NCBI GenBank assembly: GCA_037974335.1
Contig: CM075760.1
Location: forward strand, 43,032,103-43,096,102
Length of the DNA stretch: 64,000 nucleotides
From: Prionace glauca
Lineage: Eukaryota; Chordata; Chondrichthyes; Carcharhiniformes; Carcharhinidae
Reading direction: 5' to 3'
Shown here: positions 1 through 10,359 of the stretch, piece after piece
Numbering within the stretch: position 1 is the first letter of the stretch
Layout: each line of letters begins with the position of its first letter
Notes under the pieces: generated by a model
The model's input: the letters and a program-made list of their open reading frames with translations, nothing else
Told to the model about the DNA's origin: nothing
Database searches by the model: none
Position numbers and translations under genes: made by a program

Positions 1-161
1 GGTTAACTCCATTCAAGGCAAAGTAGAATGACTGTGAGTGAGAATAGCAAATTTCAATTATGTAACATTTCCTCACTAAGTTGCATATGTTTTGACCATG
101 TTTCCGCTAATTTTGAAGCTTCAGACGGATATGTAAATAGTGCTGCAGCTGTTTTTGCCGC

Positions 162-234
162 GGGCCAGTGGCGCAATGGATAACGCGTCTGACTACGGAT
201 CAGAAGATTCTAGGTTCGACTCCTGGCTGGCTCG
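162..234 (+). tRNA. tRNA-Arg-ACG: tRNA-Arg (anticodon ACG)
   Basis: This 73-nt cloverleaf decodes CGU-type arginine codons. It starts GGGCCAGTGGCG and ends CTGGCTGGCTCG. The 7-bp acceptor stem pairs fully, the anticodon loop is CTACGGA (ACG at positions 34-36), and the B box reads GGTTCGACTCC. From memory it differs from the vertebrate tRNA-Arg-ACG consensus at a single T-stem base that still forms a G-U pair. There is no intron. The first T run downstream is not close, so termination is less clear than for the Glu and Lys genes at the right end. It is the best-preserved tRNA at the left end of the window. Confidence 0.93.
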
Positions 235-868
235 CTATGTTATTGCAACCTTAGTTCTAAAACTCCATATCTGTGTTGATGAAAAATATATTTTCACTAA
301 ATTTAGACGAATTCAGGGAAATGTTGACTAAATGCAATCAGCTTCAATGAAGATACATATCTTACCTACTTATTTTTCAAAAACAATGGTGACTAAAAAC
401 AACTGAAAAACTTTTCTTCTGAAAAATTTTTTTTTTAAATGACAAATTTTCGTTAAAGTATTTGGGGAAAAAAAGATCAGCAAGTTTAAGCTACCTTTTA
501 AAAAGTTGGAAATTTTTCGAAGAGAAACATGGAAACATTACATTGTTCAGAATGGTGAAAATAATTTCTAAAAAAGTTGATGAAATCGGTTGAAGAATTT
601 CTTCTAAACATGTTTAATTTTAAGAAGCAAAATACAGAGTTTTTTAAAAAGTTGACAAATTTCAGTTAAAACAGATGGAGGAATTTCTTGGGAGTAAGTT
701 TTATTCTGAAAAGTTCAAATTAGCCAGAAGTTTCTGGTTTGTGATGCTGGGATTGTTGTCCATTGGAGAGAAGGAGATTGAGGAGTGATTTAATCGAGGT
801 GAACTAGATTAGAGCAAGTTTATAGGGGGAGCGGCAATTTATAAAATTTGGGGCAAGTCGGGGACATC
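235..868. repeat. AT-rich spacer with degenerate tandem units
   Basis: No gene is visible. Between about 430 and 675 a block resembling TTTTAAAAAGTTGACAAATT recurs about four times (near 433, 496, 566 and 641), spaced about 65-75 bp apart, with drift and A/T runs. This looks like an old, decayed tandem repeat rather than coding sequence. Confidence 0.4.
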
Positions 869-957
869 ACACATGCACACACACCTACACACATTCTCTC
901 TCTCACTCACACACACACACTCACTCACTCACACACACATACACACACACACACACT
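869..957 (+). repeat. CA/CTCA microsatellite
   Basis: Simple repeat of CA dinucleotides mixed with CTCA and TCTC units. Apparent reading frames across it (HTHTHT) are repeat artefacts. Confidence 0.95.
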
Positions 958-1215
958 TGCTCAATAATTGCCAGACTCGAGTCGAATTGCTATTATGCGA
1001 CACAAACCGCTTCTTTTTATTTTCCAACAGAGGAATTAAAGAGCAGCAAAAAAACGAGAAGCACTGGCATTGCAGACACCTGGCACCAGAGGATGATCAC
1101 ACTGTGCATTGTCAGACCAATTGAACTGGCTGACAAATTGTCCTCTCGACTGGTGCTTTGTGATACATTGAAACAAAACACTCTTCAGCAAATCAACCAT
1201 CTGCGTGTGAAAACA

Positions 1216-1287
1216 AGGTCCCACCGAGATTTGAACTCGGATCGCTGGATTCAGAGTTTCGAGTGCTCACCATTACACCACGAAATC
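1216..1287 (-). tRNA. tRNA-Gln(CTG)-like, probably decayed
   Basis: Read on the minus strand, the A-box region (TGGTGTAATGG), anticodon loop CTCTGAA (CTG), variable region and B box (GAGTTCAAATCTC) match vertebrate tRNA-Gln. The acceptor stem begins GATTTCG against a 3' GGGACC and mispairs. The 5' side of the anticodon stem has changed and no longer pairs with TCCAG. A TTTT terminator follows within a few bases. It may still be recognised by pol III, but a functional glutamine tRNA is unlikely. Confidence 0.75.
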
Positions 1288-2349
1288 ACACAGGCTCACT
1301 GAAAATACTCGTTCAATATTTCTGCCACCTTGAATAGCAGAGAGAAATGTAAATCCCGTTGAGCAATCCCCTCAATGGCCAACACCCATTCATACTTGCA
1401 TTACCCTTACTGGTTCCTACTATAAAAATGCTGGAAAATCTCAACATCTTTAACGAGAAACAATAATTGTCTCCTCTAAACTAATATTTTGTCTTCAATT
1501 GTTTTCGCTTCTCCATTATACAGTTTGCATGTTTCTTAAAACAAACAGCGGTTTTTTGATTGTACTTCAAACAAAGCAGAATATCAATGGAGTCCTCCAC
1601 CAGTCCCGTAGCATCAGAGGAAACTACACTGACAAGACACGCTGTAAATTTGAAGCCTTTTATGTTTTATATCAGACCAACCATTAGTTCAATGAAGATA
1701 AATATAAAATACTGTGGATGTTGGAATGTGATACAGTAACTGAAAATGCTGGAAAATCTCAGCAGATCTGATAACATCTGTGGAAAGAGGATAGAGCCAA
1801 TGTTTCGAGTCTGGGAGACCCTTCCTCGGAGCTTAGCTCAGATTCGGAAATGTTGGTTCAATTAGTTCAATGAAGTTGTCCAGTCCATTATGGCAGTACC
1901 TTCGTTGAGCTGGACTTTCCTTAGGCGAAAAAAAAATCGTTTTCCAATAGACATCGACAACTGAAAATATAGATGCGTTTGCCAGAGTTAAGTGATTTAT
2001 AATGTCCGTAGTGAATATAACCATACTGAATTTGACCTGACACCACTCAGTTAAGCCTCGTGAAGTAGATCTCTCGGGCACCTGAGAATTTGCTGGGATG
2101 AATCTGGTCGACATTGCCAAATTTAGCTGCACCGTTTCTAATGCAAGCACATCTTTTGTTAAATGTGAATGTCATACCTGCGCAGAATATTCAACATGTG
2201 GGCTCCCCAAAACCCTGTGCAACTGCAGCAACACCTCGTTATTCTTGGACTCCAGTCTGCCATCAATAAAGGCCAAAATGCAATTTTCCTTCCAATCATT
2301 GCCTGCACCGAGATGCTAGCTTTATGCTGCCCTTGTACAAACGCCCCTA
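1288..2349. other. non-genic stretch
   Basis: No gene or RNA is recognised apart from the dispersed-repeat fragment at 1736-1835. Short open frames here have no recognisable content. Confidence 0.6.
1736..1835 (-). repeat. dispersed 3'-tail repeat, reverse orientation
   Basis: Contains the blocks AATGCTGGAAAATCTCAGCA and TTTCGAGTC...CCTTCCTC. These are the reverse complement of the tail repeat also seen at 11.0-11.7 kb and 36.2-36.6 kb (TGACAAAGGGTCATCT...GAGATTTTCCAGCATTTT). The copy is a short, old fragment. Confidence 0.7.
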
Positions 2350-2519
2350 TACTATTCTCAATGTGGGCACTTAGCTTTTTTCAGCTCTTCAAATATGTTC
2401 TGCTCTTTCTTTTTTTTAATGAAGAACGAAATATTTATTTGCATTCCAAAGTTACACTCAACTCACCAAATGTCTCCTGACCCTTTTCTGATAGTTTCTA
2501 TCTGCTAAATTTTGCCTAC

Positions 2520-2592
2520 AGGCTCCAGCGAGAATTGAACACGCAACGCTGGGTTTACAAGGTCACTGCTCGAACCACTGAGCTATGGAACC
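2520..2592 (-). tRNA. tRNA-Thr(TGT)-like, copy 1, probably decayed
   Basis: On the minus strand it begins GGTTCCATAGCTCAGTGG and ends CTCGCTGGAGCC. Acceptor, D and T arms match tRNA-Thr, and the loop CTTGTAA gives anticodon TGT. The anticodon stem (GTGAC against ACCCA) barely pairs and the T stem has one mismatch. No T run is visible just downstream. It is best read as a tRNA-Thr relic. Confidence 0.7.
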
Positions 2593-2859
2593 AACTGCAA
2601 CTAAGAGTTTCTAATAAATGCAGTATTATCAGTGGATTGAGGACCTGGATCGGGTTTGAAGGTGGAGATTTTTCATGAATATAGAAATATACTATTCTCA
2701 ATGTGGGCACTTAGCTTTTTTCAGCTCTTCAAATATGTTCTGCTCTTTCTTTTTTTTAATGAAGAACGAAATATTTATTTGCATTCCAAAGTTACACTCA
2801 ACTCACCAAATGTCTCCTGACCCTTTTCTGATAGTTTCTATCTGCTAAATTTTGCCTAC

Positions 2860-2932
2860 AGGCCCCAGCGAGAATTGAACACGCAACGCTGGGTTTACAA
2901 GGTCACTGCTCGAACCACTGAGCTATGGAACC
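2860..2932 (-). tRNA. tRNA-Thr(TGT)-like, copy 2, probably decayed
   Basis: Second copy, made by the 340-bp tandem duplication. It differs from copy 1 by one acceptor-stem base (GGGGCC for GGAGCC), which leaves a wobble pair. It has the same disrupted anticodon stem, so the decay came before the duplication. Confidence 0.7.
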
Positions 2933-3029
2933 AACTGCAACTAAGAGTTTCTAATAAATGCAGTATTATCAGTGGATTGAGGACCTGGATCGGGTTTGAA
3001 GGTGGAGATTTTTCATGAATATAGAAATG

Positions 3030-3374
3030 TCTGAGGTGGAGAGAAGGAATTAAAAGACACAAATTGAAAGTGACCTGATTTGACATGTGTGGTCTGTATG
3101 TACTTGTGATGTATGTTCTATATATCATGTGGCTCTTCTTCAGAGTTTATCGTTAATGTCACACATCTGGCTTTTCCAGTACTGGTACAAGTTCATCCAC
3201 ATTGAAGATTTAGCTTGTTACTCCCTTCACCGAAACTATGAAGCGTGCTTTTATTAAATGAACAAACAAACAAAAAGTTATTCACTCGGTGACTGGGAAC
3301 TGAAACAGTTCAGGGTGCCGACGCCGATCACTAGACTCTGAGTAATGCTGATGTGAGAATTTTGCAATGAGTTG
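3030..3374. other. no recognised feature
   Basis: A short unique-looking stretch between the tandem duplication and a LINE fragment. I see no gene, RNA or known repeat in it. Confidence 0.5.
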
Positions 3375-4297
3375 ATCATTTGAAAATTGTGAATAGTGCG
3401 GTAGACAGAGGGGAACAGGTGGATGTGGTGGTTTTGGATTTCAGAAGGCGTTCGATACGGTGCCTCACAAAAGGTTGCTGCAGAAGGTTAAGGTACACGG
3501 AGTTGGGGGTAAAGTTTTAGATTGGATTGAGGATTGGTTATCTGACAGGAAGCAGAGAGTTGGAATCAGTGGGTGCTTTTCTCGTAGACAGTTGGTGACT
3601 AGTGGAGTGCTGCAGGGATCGGTGCTGGGGCCTCAACTGTTTACCATGTACATAGACGATGTGGAGGAGGGGCTGTGTGTAGGGTAACTAAATTTGCTGA
3701 TGACACGAAGATGAGTGGAAAAGCGAATTGTGTGGAGGGTGTGGAAAGTCTGCAGAGAGATCTGGATTGGCTGATTGAGTGGGCGAGGAACTGGCAGATG
3801 GAGTATAACGTTAGCAAATCTGAGGTTATCCACTTTGGTAGAAATAATAGTGGGAGAGATTATTATTTAAAGGGTGAAAAGTTACAGCATGCTATTGTGC
3901 AGAGGGACCTGGGGGTCCTTGTTCAGGAATTACAAAAACCCAGTCTGCAGGTACAGCAGGTGATCAAGAAGGCGAATGGAATGTTGGTCTTTATAGCGAG
4001 GGGGATTGAATATAAAAGCAGGGAGGTCTTGCTGCAACTGTACAGGGCATTGGTGAGACCGCAATTGGAGTACTGAGTGCATTTTTGTCCCCTTATTAGC
4101 GAAAGGATATATTGGCCTTGGAGGGAGTTCAGAGAAGGTTCACTAGCATAATACCGGAGATGAGGGGGTTAACTTATGAGCAGAGATTGAATAGACTGGG
4201 CCTATACTCGTTGGAGTTTAGAAGGCTGGGAGGTAGCGGGAGGGGGATCTTATAGAGACTTCCAAGATAATGAAGGGGCTAGATAGGGTAGAGGAGA
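3375..4297 (+). mobile_element. CR1-like LINE fragment, family B (reverse transcriptase)
   Basis: The translation runs through reverse-transcriptase motif A (VDVVVLDFR), motif B (VLQGSVLGPQLFTMYIDD), motif C (KFADDTKMSG), then EVIHFGRNN, QRDLGVLVQ and SREVLLQLYRALVRPQLEY. Both ends are missing: there is no endonuclease and the 3' tail stops near the motif LDRVEE. Frameshifts occur at 3450-3460 and near 3690, and a stop (TGA) falls at 4074-4076 after PQLEY. It is family B, the same as the fragments at 5520, 11409, 46601 and 53077. Confidence 0.88.
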
Positions 4298-4454
4298 TAA
4301 TGCCAGAGATAATGGACGGACAGCTGAATGACTGAGTGAGGCATAATCCTGTGGCATATAATCAACAACAAACCCAAAAACACAATTTGTGAAAAAAGAA
4401 TGACAATGCCGGTTACAGATCGGAAACATGAAATTTATAGACAAACATCTGTGC

Positions 4455-4625
4455 AGGACGGCAGGGTGGGAAAGTGGCTAGAACTACTGATTCACAGCGC
4501 CAGGGCTGGATTCCCAGTCTGTACGGACCTTGCACATTCTCAACACTCCATGTGAATTTCCTCCGGGTGCTCTGCTTTCCCCCCACAGTCTAAAAGATGT
4601 GTTGATTAAGTGCGGTAGCCATATT
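4455..4625 (+). mobile_element. tRNA-derived SINE (HE1-like), degenerate
   Basis: The layout GGCAGGGTGG...GATTCACAGCGCCAGGGCTGGATTC followed by TTTCCTCCGGGTGCTC and CCCCACAGTC follows the elasmobranch SINE seen better preserved at 19993-20330. It is truncated at the 3' side. The HE1 family name is from memory. Confidence 0.75.
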
Positions 4626-4828
4626 AAAAAAAGTCATAATAATAAACATGTTTTTTTTTAAAAGAATCATTTTATTGTGATAACTAAATTTATAATAGGG
4701 TGTTCTAACAAGAGAGAAGGTCAAGAGTGACCTCTCGTCGTGTTTCCCTTGCTATCAGACCAGCGTTGTAAAAATGCATAATCTCGGATTAAGCAATGAT
4801 ACAGCTAATCAATGAAGTCACTCAAGGA

Positions 4829-5291
4829 TATTTGATTTCCATTTGATTTATTTTTGTCACATGTATTAACATACAGTGGAAAGTATTGTTTCTTGCACGC
4901 TATACAGACAAAACATACCATTCATAGAGAAGGAAATGTGAAAATGCAAAATGTACTATTACAGTCAGACCTGGGGTGTAGAGAAAGATCAACTTAATGC
5001 AAACTAAGTACACTCAAACCTCTGACAGCAGAAGGGAAGAAGTTCTTCTTGAGTCGATTGGTACATGACTGCAGAATTTTGTATCTTTTTTTTCCGAAGG
5101 AAGAAGTTGAAAGAGAGAATGTCTGGGATGTGTGATGTCCTTAATTATGCTGGCTGCTTTGCTGAGGCAGCAGGAAGTGTAGACAGACTCAATGGGTGGG
5201 AGTCTGGTTTGCGTGATGGATTACATTCATGACTTTTTGTAGTTCCTTGCTGTCTTGGGAAGAGCAAGAGCCATACCATGCCTTTGTGAAA
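4829..5291 (-). mobile_element. L2-like LINE, 3' part, split by a LINE insertion
   Basis: On the plus strand the sequence starts TTTGATTTATTTTTGTCACA and runs through CTTGCACGCTATACAGACAA to TTGGGAAGAGCAAGAGCC. This is the reverse complement of the 3' UTR of a common shark L2-like LINE. The remainder of the element resumes at 10360, where the translation becomes recognisable. The break coincides with the CR1-like insertion 5292-10359. A diverged ~16-bp direct repeat (CCATGCCTTTGTGAAA at 5276-5291, CCAAGCTTTGATGAAA at 10360-10375) flanks that insertion, as expected of a target-site duplication. Confidence 0.8.
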
Positions 5292-5519
5292 GCTCGGAAT
5301 CTGGGAACCCAGAACACAAGTGTGGAGTACAAGGAAAGCAGAACGAAAATGAACTAGGAGTAAGAAGATCTAAAAGGGGTCATAAAAAAAGTTTTGTCCA
5401 GCAGGACTAAGGAAAATCCCAAGGATTTTTTAATGCATATGCAAAGAGCAAGAGGATAGCAGTGGGGAGATTTGGCCCACTCAAGGACAAGGGAGTGAAT
5501 CTATGCGTGGAGCCAGAGG

Positions 5520-6005
5520 CTGATACCGGAGTTGAGGGGATTGAGCTATGAGGAGAGGCTGAATAAACTAGGCTTGTACTCGTTAGAGTTTAGAAGAATG
5601 AGGGGAGATCTCATTGAGACGTATAAGATGATGAATGGGATGGATAGGATAGAGGTGGAGAGACTGTTCCCGCTCAAAAAAGACAGTAGGTCTAGGGGGC
5701 ACAGCCTCAAGATAAAGGGGGGGCGGTTTAGAACACAGTTGAGGAGGAACTTCTTCACTCAAAGGGTGGTGAATCTCTGGAATTCTCTGTCCGTTGAAGT
5801 GGTGGAGGCTGCCTCGCTAAATATTTTTAAGAAACGGGTTGATGGGTTTTTGATAAGAGAAGGGATTAAGGGTTATGGGGAGAGGGCAGGAAGGTGGAGC
5901 TGAGTCACGACAGATCAGCCATGATCTTATTGAATGCCGGGGCAGGCTCGAAGGGCCAGATGGCCTACTCCTGCTCCTATTTCTTATGTTCTTATGTTCT
6001 TATGT
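5520..6005 (+). mobile_element. family B LINE 3' fragment nested in family C LINE
   Basis: A 5'-truncated tail that reads ELRGLSYEERLNKLGLYSL, RRMRGDLIETYKMMNGMDRI, KKDSRSRGHSLKIKG and FFTQRVVNLWNSL. It ends with a UTR containing GGCTCGAAGGGCCAGATGGC and a 3' end of CTTATGT repeats. The host reads GTGGAGCCAGAGG before it and AAATGGGTGAGG after it. Together these give the expected CVEPEEMGEV, so the insertion sits cleanly between two host codons with only a 2-3 bp overlap and no evident target duplication. Confidence 0.9.
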
Positions 6006-6597
6006 AAATGGGTGAGGTTTTAAATGTGCCAGTATTCACCAGAGAAAGAGTTGTTGGATGATGGGTCTGGGAAAGGATGTGTAGATAGTTCGAGTCATGT
6101 TGAAATCAAAAAGGAGGGGGTATTGGGGTTCTCGAGGAACATTAAGGTTGACAAGTTCCCAGGGCCTGATGGGATATACCTCAGAATTTCAGTGGCTCCA
6201 GGGGAGGTCCCAAAGGATTGGAGAATAGCTAATGGTGCTTCTTTGTTTAAGAAAGGTAGCTAGAATAATCCAGTTAATTGCAGGCCGGTGAGCCTTACTT
6301 CAGTGGTAAGAAAATTATTGGAGAGGATTTTTCGAGGCAGGACTTATTCCCACTTGGAAATAAGTAAATATATTATTGAGAGGCACATGGTTTTGTGAAG
6401 GGGAGTTTGTGTCTCACGAACTTCATCGAGATTTTCGAGGAAGTGACGGAGAAGATTGATGAGAGGAGGTCAATGGATGTTGTCTACATGAACTTCAGTG
6501 AGACATTTGACAAGGTCCCTCGTGGGCAGAAAGTGAAGTCTCATGGTATCAGAGATAAGCTACCAATGTGGATAGAAAACTTGCTTGGTCAAAGAAG

Positions 6598-6606
6598 AGA
6601 GGGATA
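6598..6606 (+). repeat. target-site duplication, left copy
   Basis: AGAGGGATA immediately precedes the 3' end of the minus-strand family A LINE. The identical 9 bp recur at 9288-9296 on the other side. Confidence 0.85.
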
Positions 6607-9287
6607 GAACATAGAAAATAGAACATTACAGCGCAGAACAGCCCCTTCGGCCCACGATGTTGCGCCGACCAGTTACAAAACAATGACCCACTTGCCGAGA
6701 CCAATCCCTTTTCGTCCATAAACCTATCCACAGATCTCTTAAACGCCCCCAAACTAGGCGCATTTACAACTGCAGCTGGCAGGGCATTCCAGTCCCTCAC
6801 CACCCTCTGGGTAAAGAACCTACCCCTGACATCAGTCCTATAACTACCCCCCCTTAATTTAAAGTCGTGCCCCCTCGTGCTAGCTTTCTCCATCCTAGGA
6901 AAAAGGCTATCACTATCTACACTGTCTAAACCTCTAATCATCTTATATGTTTCAATAAGGTCCCATCTTAGCCGCCTTCTTTCCAGCGAAAACAACCCCA
7001 AATCTCTCAGTCTCTCCTCATAGGATCTCCCCTCCATACCAGGCAACATCCTGGTAAACCTCTTCTGCACCCTCTCCAAAGCCTCTACATCCTTCCTGTA
7101 ATGTGGGGACCAGAACTGCACACAAAACTCCAAGTGCGGCCGCACCAGAGTTGTGTACAGTTGCAACATGACGCTGCGACTCCTAAATTCAATCCCCCTA
7201 CCAATAAACGCCAAGACACCGTATGCCTTCTTAACAACCTTATCTACTTGATTCCCAACTTTCAGGGATCTATGTACACATACACCTAGATCCCTCTGCT
7301 CCTCCACACTATTCAAAGTCCTCCCGTTAGCCCTATACTCAACACATCTGTTATTCCTACCGAAATGAATTACCTCACACTTCTCCACATTAAACTCCAT
7401 CCGCCACCTCGCAGCCCAGCTCTGCAACCTTTCTAACTCACCCTGCAAACTATGACACCCTTCCTCACAATCTACCACACCTCCGACTTTGGTGTCATCA
7501 GCAAACTTACTAATCCACCCAACTATACCCTCATCCAGATCATTAATAAAAATTACAAACAGCAGTGGCCCCTGAGGCATACCACTTGTAACCGAACTCC
7601 ATGACGAATATTTACCATCAACCACCACCCTCTCTGTCTCCTATCTGCTAGCCAATTCCTGATCCAATTACCTAGATCACCCTCAATCCCATCAAATGTG
7701 TACATCTGCATTTTCTGCAGACGCCTACCATGGTGAACCTTATCAAACGCCTTGCTAAAATCCATATACACCACATCAACTGCCTTACCCCTATCCACCT
7801 CTTTGGTCACTTTCTCAAAGAACTCGATAAGGTTGGTAAGGCACGACCTACCCGCTACAAAACCATGCTGACTGTCTCTAATCAATTCAATAGTCTCCAA
7901 ATAACTATAAATCCTGTCTCTAATAATCCTTTCCAAAATCTTACCCACCACAGAAGTAAGACTCACCGGTCTATAATTCCCAGGGAAGTCTCTTCTCCCC
8001 TTCTTAAACAATGGGACAACATTTGCTGTCCTCCAATCTTCCGGTACTATACCAGAGACCAACGACGACCTGAAGATCAGAGCCAGAGGCTTCGCAATCA
8101 CTTCTCTTGCCTCCGAAAGAATCCTAGGGTAAATCCCATCCGGACCAGGGGACGTATCTATTTACAAACCCTCTAAAATATCCAGCACATCCCCCGTATC
8201 AACTGCAATACTATCTACTTTACACCCCTGCACCCCAGTGTCCTCCTCAGCTACATTCATGTCCACTTGCGTGAACACCGAAGAGAAATATTGGTTCAAC
8301 GCCTCTCCAATCTCCTCCGGTTCCACACACAACTTCCCTCTACTGTCTGTAACTGGCCCTAATCTTGCCCTAACCAACCTTCTGTTCTTGACATACCTGT
8401 AAAACGCCTTAGGGTTCTTCTTAATCCTATCAGCCAAAGTCATCTCATGTCTTCTTTTAGCCTTTCTTAACTCCCTCTTCAACTCCCTCCTAGCCAATCT
8501 AAAACTTTCTAATGCACTACCTGAGCCCTCAAGCCTCATCCGAACATAAGCCTCCTTTTTCTTCCTAACCAACGAATCAACTTTTTTAGTGCACCACGGT
8601 TCCCTGGGCCTATCAAATCCTCCTTGCCTGACAGGGATATACCTATCACAGACCCGCAATAGCTGCTCCTTGAAAAATCTCCACATCTCGGATGTTCCCA
8701 GTCCCTGTAATCTCCTCGTCCAACCAATGCTTCCTCATTCTCTCCTAATAGCCTCATAATTACCCTTCCCCCAGCTGAAACTACTGACCCGAGGTTCATG
8801 CCTATCCCTTTCCATCACTAAGGTGAACGTAATCGAATTGTGGTCTTTATCCCCAAAATGCACACCAACTTCCAATGGTCTGGCTCATTATCCAGCACCA
8901 AATCCAATATAGCCTCACCTCTAGTCGGCCTATCTACATACTGAGTCAAAAAACCTTCCTGCACACTTTGAACAAAAACTGACCCCTCTAACGAGCTAGA
9001 GCTATAGCAATTCCAATCAACGTGAGTAAAGTTAAAGTCCCCGATAACAATTACCCTATTACTTTCACTCCTAACAAGAATCGTCTCCGCAATCCTTTTC
9101 TCAACCTCTCTAGAACTTTTTGGAGGTCTATAAAAGACTCCCAACAGGGTGACCTCTCCTCTCCTATTTCTAATCTCCGCCCATACTACCTCAACAGACA
9201 AGTCCTCATCAAAGTTCCTCTCTGACACTGTGATATAGTCCTTGACCAATAATGCTACCCCACCCCCCTTCTTCTTCTTCTTCTTCT
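6607..9287 (-). mobile_element. CR1-like LINE, family A, 5'-truncated, inserted in family C LINE
   Basis: A minus-strand element of 2.7 kb. The 3' end is at 6607 with short TTCTATG-type repeats, and the UTR contains the complement of GGGCCGAAGGGGCTGTTCTG. It is bounded by the 9-bp repeat AGAGGGATA on both sides. The 5' end is truncated inside the endonuclease domain, and the last 20 or so bases (9269-9287) are a GAA run on the minus strand that the element does not otherwise contain. It probably inserted by target-primed reverse transcription. Relatives are at 32503-33693 and 48546-49507. Confidence 0.92.
6690..9249 (-). pseudogene. broken LINE ORF2 (endonuclease/reverse transcriptase) of family A copy
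   Basis: Read from 9249 downward, the order is: endonuclease remnant (LLGVFYRPPKSSREVEK, VIVIGDFNFTHVDW, FLTQYVDRPTRGEAILDLV); linker (REPWCTKKVDSLVRKKK, KKNPKAFYRYVKNRR); reverse transcriptase (VVPLFKKGRRDFPGNYRPVS, SQHGFVAGRSCLTNLI, VVYMDFSKAFDKV, then FVIFINDLDEG and ISKFADDTKVGG); and the C-terminal region (CVQFWSPHYRKDVEALERVQ, GRFFTQRVVRDWNALPAAVV). At least four frameshift or stop breaks separate the open segments: near 8800, 8690-8536, 8160-8101 and 7630-7553. The usual stop after DEKGLV has been lost, so the last frame reads on into the UTR. Confidence 0.88.
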
Positions 9288-9296
9288 AGAGGGATA
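9288..9296 (+). repeat. target-site duplication, right copy
   Basis: AGAGGGATA, identical to 6598-6606. It marks the 5' boundary of the family A insertion. Confidence 0.85.
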
Positions 9297-10359
9297 CAAT
9301 GGAAGGGTGAGGTTCTGAATGGAGGGCTCTGGCAAGTGGTGTTCCTCAGTGATCAATGATGTGACCTTTGCTGTTTGTAATATATATATAAATAATTTGG
9401 AGGAAAATACAACTGGATTGATCAGTAAGTTTGTGGATGACACAAAGGTTTGTGGATTTGTGGATTTGTGGTAAGGAATTTCAGCAGATACAGAAGAATA
9501 TAGACCAGTTGGAGACTTGGGTGGAGAGGTTGCAGATGGAGTTTAACCCGGACAAATGCGAGGTAATGCATTTTGGAACGTCTAATACAAATGCGAAATA
9601 TACAATATATGGCAGCCCCCTTAAGAGTATTAATAGGCAAAGGGATTTGGGTGTACAGGCACGTCGGTCGCTGAATGTGGCAATGCAGGTGGAGAAGATA
9701 GACAGGAATGTATACGACATGCTTGCCTTCTTTGGCCGGGGCATTGAGTTTAAAAATTGGCAAGCTGTGTTGCAGTTTTACAGTACCTTAGTTAAGCCAC
9801 ACTGAGAATATAGTATTTAATTCTGGTTGCCACATTACATGAAGGATGTGGAGGCTTTGGAGAGGTTACATAAAATATTGACAAGGATGTTGCCTGGTAT
9901 GGAGGGCATTACTTGTGAGGAAAGGTTGGAGAAACTTGACTTGTTCTCACTTGAGCAACGGAGGTTAAGGGGAGACCTGATAGAAGCTTACAAGATTATG
10001 AGAGGCATGGACAGAGTGGATAGTCAGAAGCTTTTTCCAACAGTGTAAGTTCAATTATTACAGGTTATAGGTTTAAGGGACGAGGGGCAAGGTTTAAAGA
10101 AGATGTAAAAGCCAGATTTTTTTTTTGCACAGAGAGTAGTGGATGCCTGGAACACGTTGGCAAGCGAGGTAGTGGAAGTGGATACGGTAATGCCTGTTAA
10201 GGGGCATCTTGATAAGTGCATGAATAGGATGTGAATCGAGTGATATGATCCCCGGAAGGTAGAGCGTTTTAGTTTAGGCGGGCAGGGTGATTGGTGCAGG
10301 CTTGGAGGGCCGAAGGGCCTGTTCCTGTGCCATGATTGTCTTTGTTCTTTTTTTTCTCT

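Larger units (their letters stand above)
2350..3029 (+). repeat. 340-bp tandem duplication carrying a tRNA-like gene
   Basis: Two head-to-tail units, 2350-2689 and 2690-3029, are almost identical; I see one substitution (GGCTCC versus GGCCCC, inside the tRNA-like sequence). Each contains one minus-strand tRNA-Thr-like sequence. The near identity means either a recent duplication or an assembly artefact. Confidence 0.93.
5292..10359 (+). mobile_element. CR1-like LINE, family C, host of two further insertions
   Basis: Old plus-strand element now in three pieces: 5292-5519, 6006-6606 and 9297-10359. Piece 1 encodes the linker before the reverse transcriptase (KENPKDF, then CVEPE). Piece 2 continues MGEVLNVPVFTRE, KVDKFPGPDGIY, VPKDWRIAN and VVYMNFSETFDKVPRG. 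Piece 3 carries LISKFVDDTKVCG, MEFNPDKCEVMHFG, INRQRDLGVQ, LPGMEGITCEERLEKLDLFSL and a 3' UTR with GAGGGCCGAAGGGCCTG followed by a T-rich end. Stops and frameshifts are frequent, so it is long dead. Confidence 0.85.

Noticed and set aside
873-1124. 83-codon frame beginning MHTHLHTF
   Set aside because: Its first half is a CA microsatellite and its second half overlaps the decayed tRNA-Gln region; no coding support.
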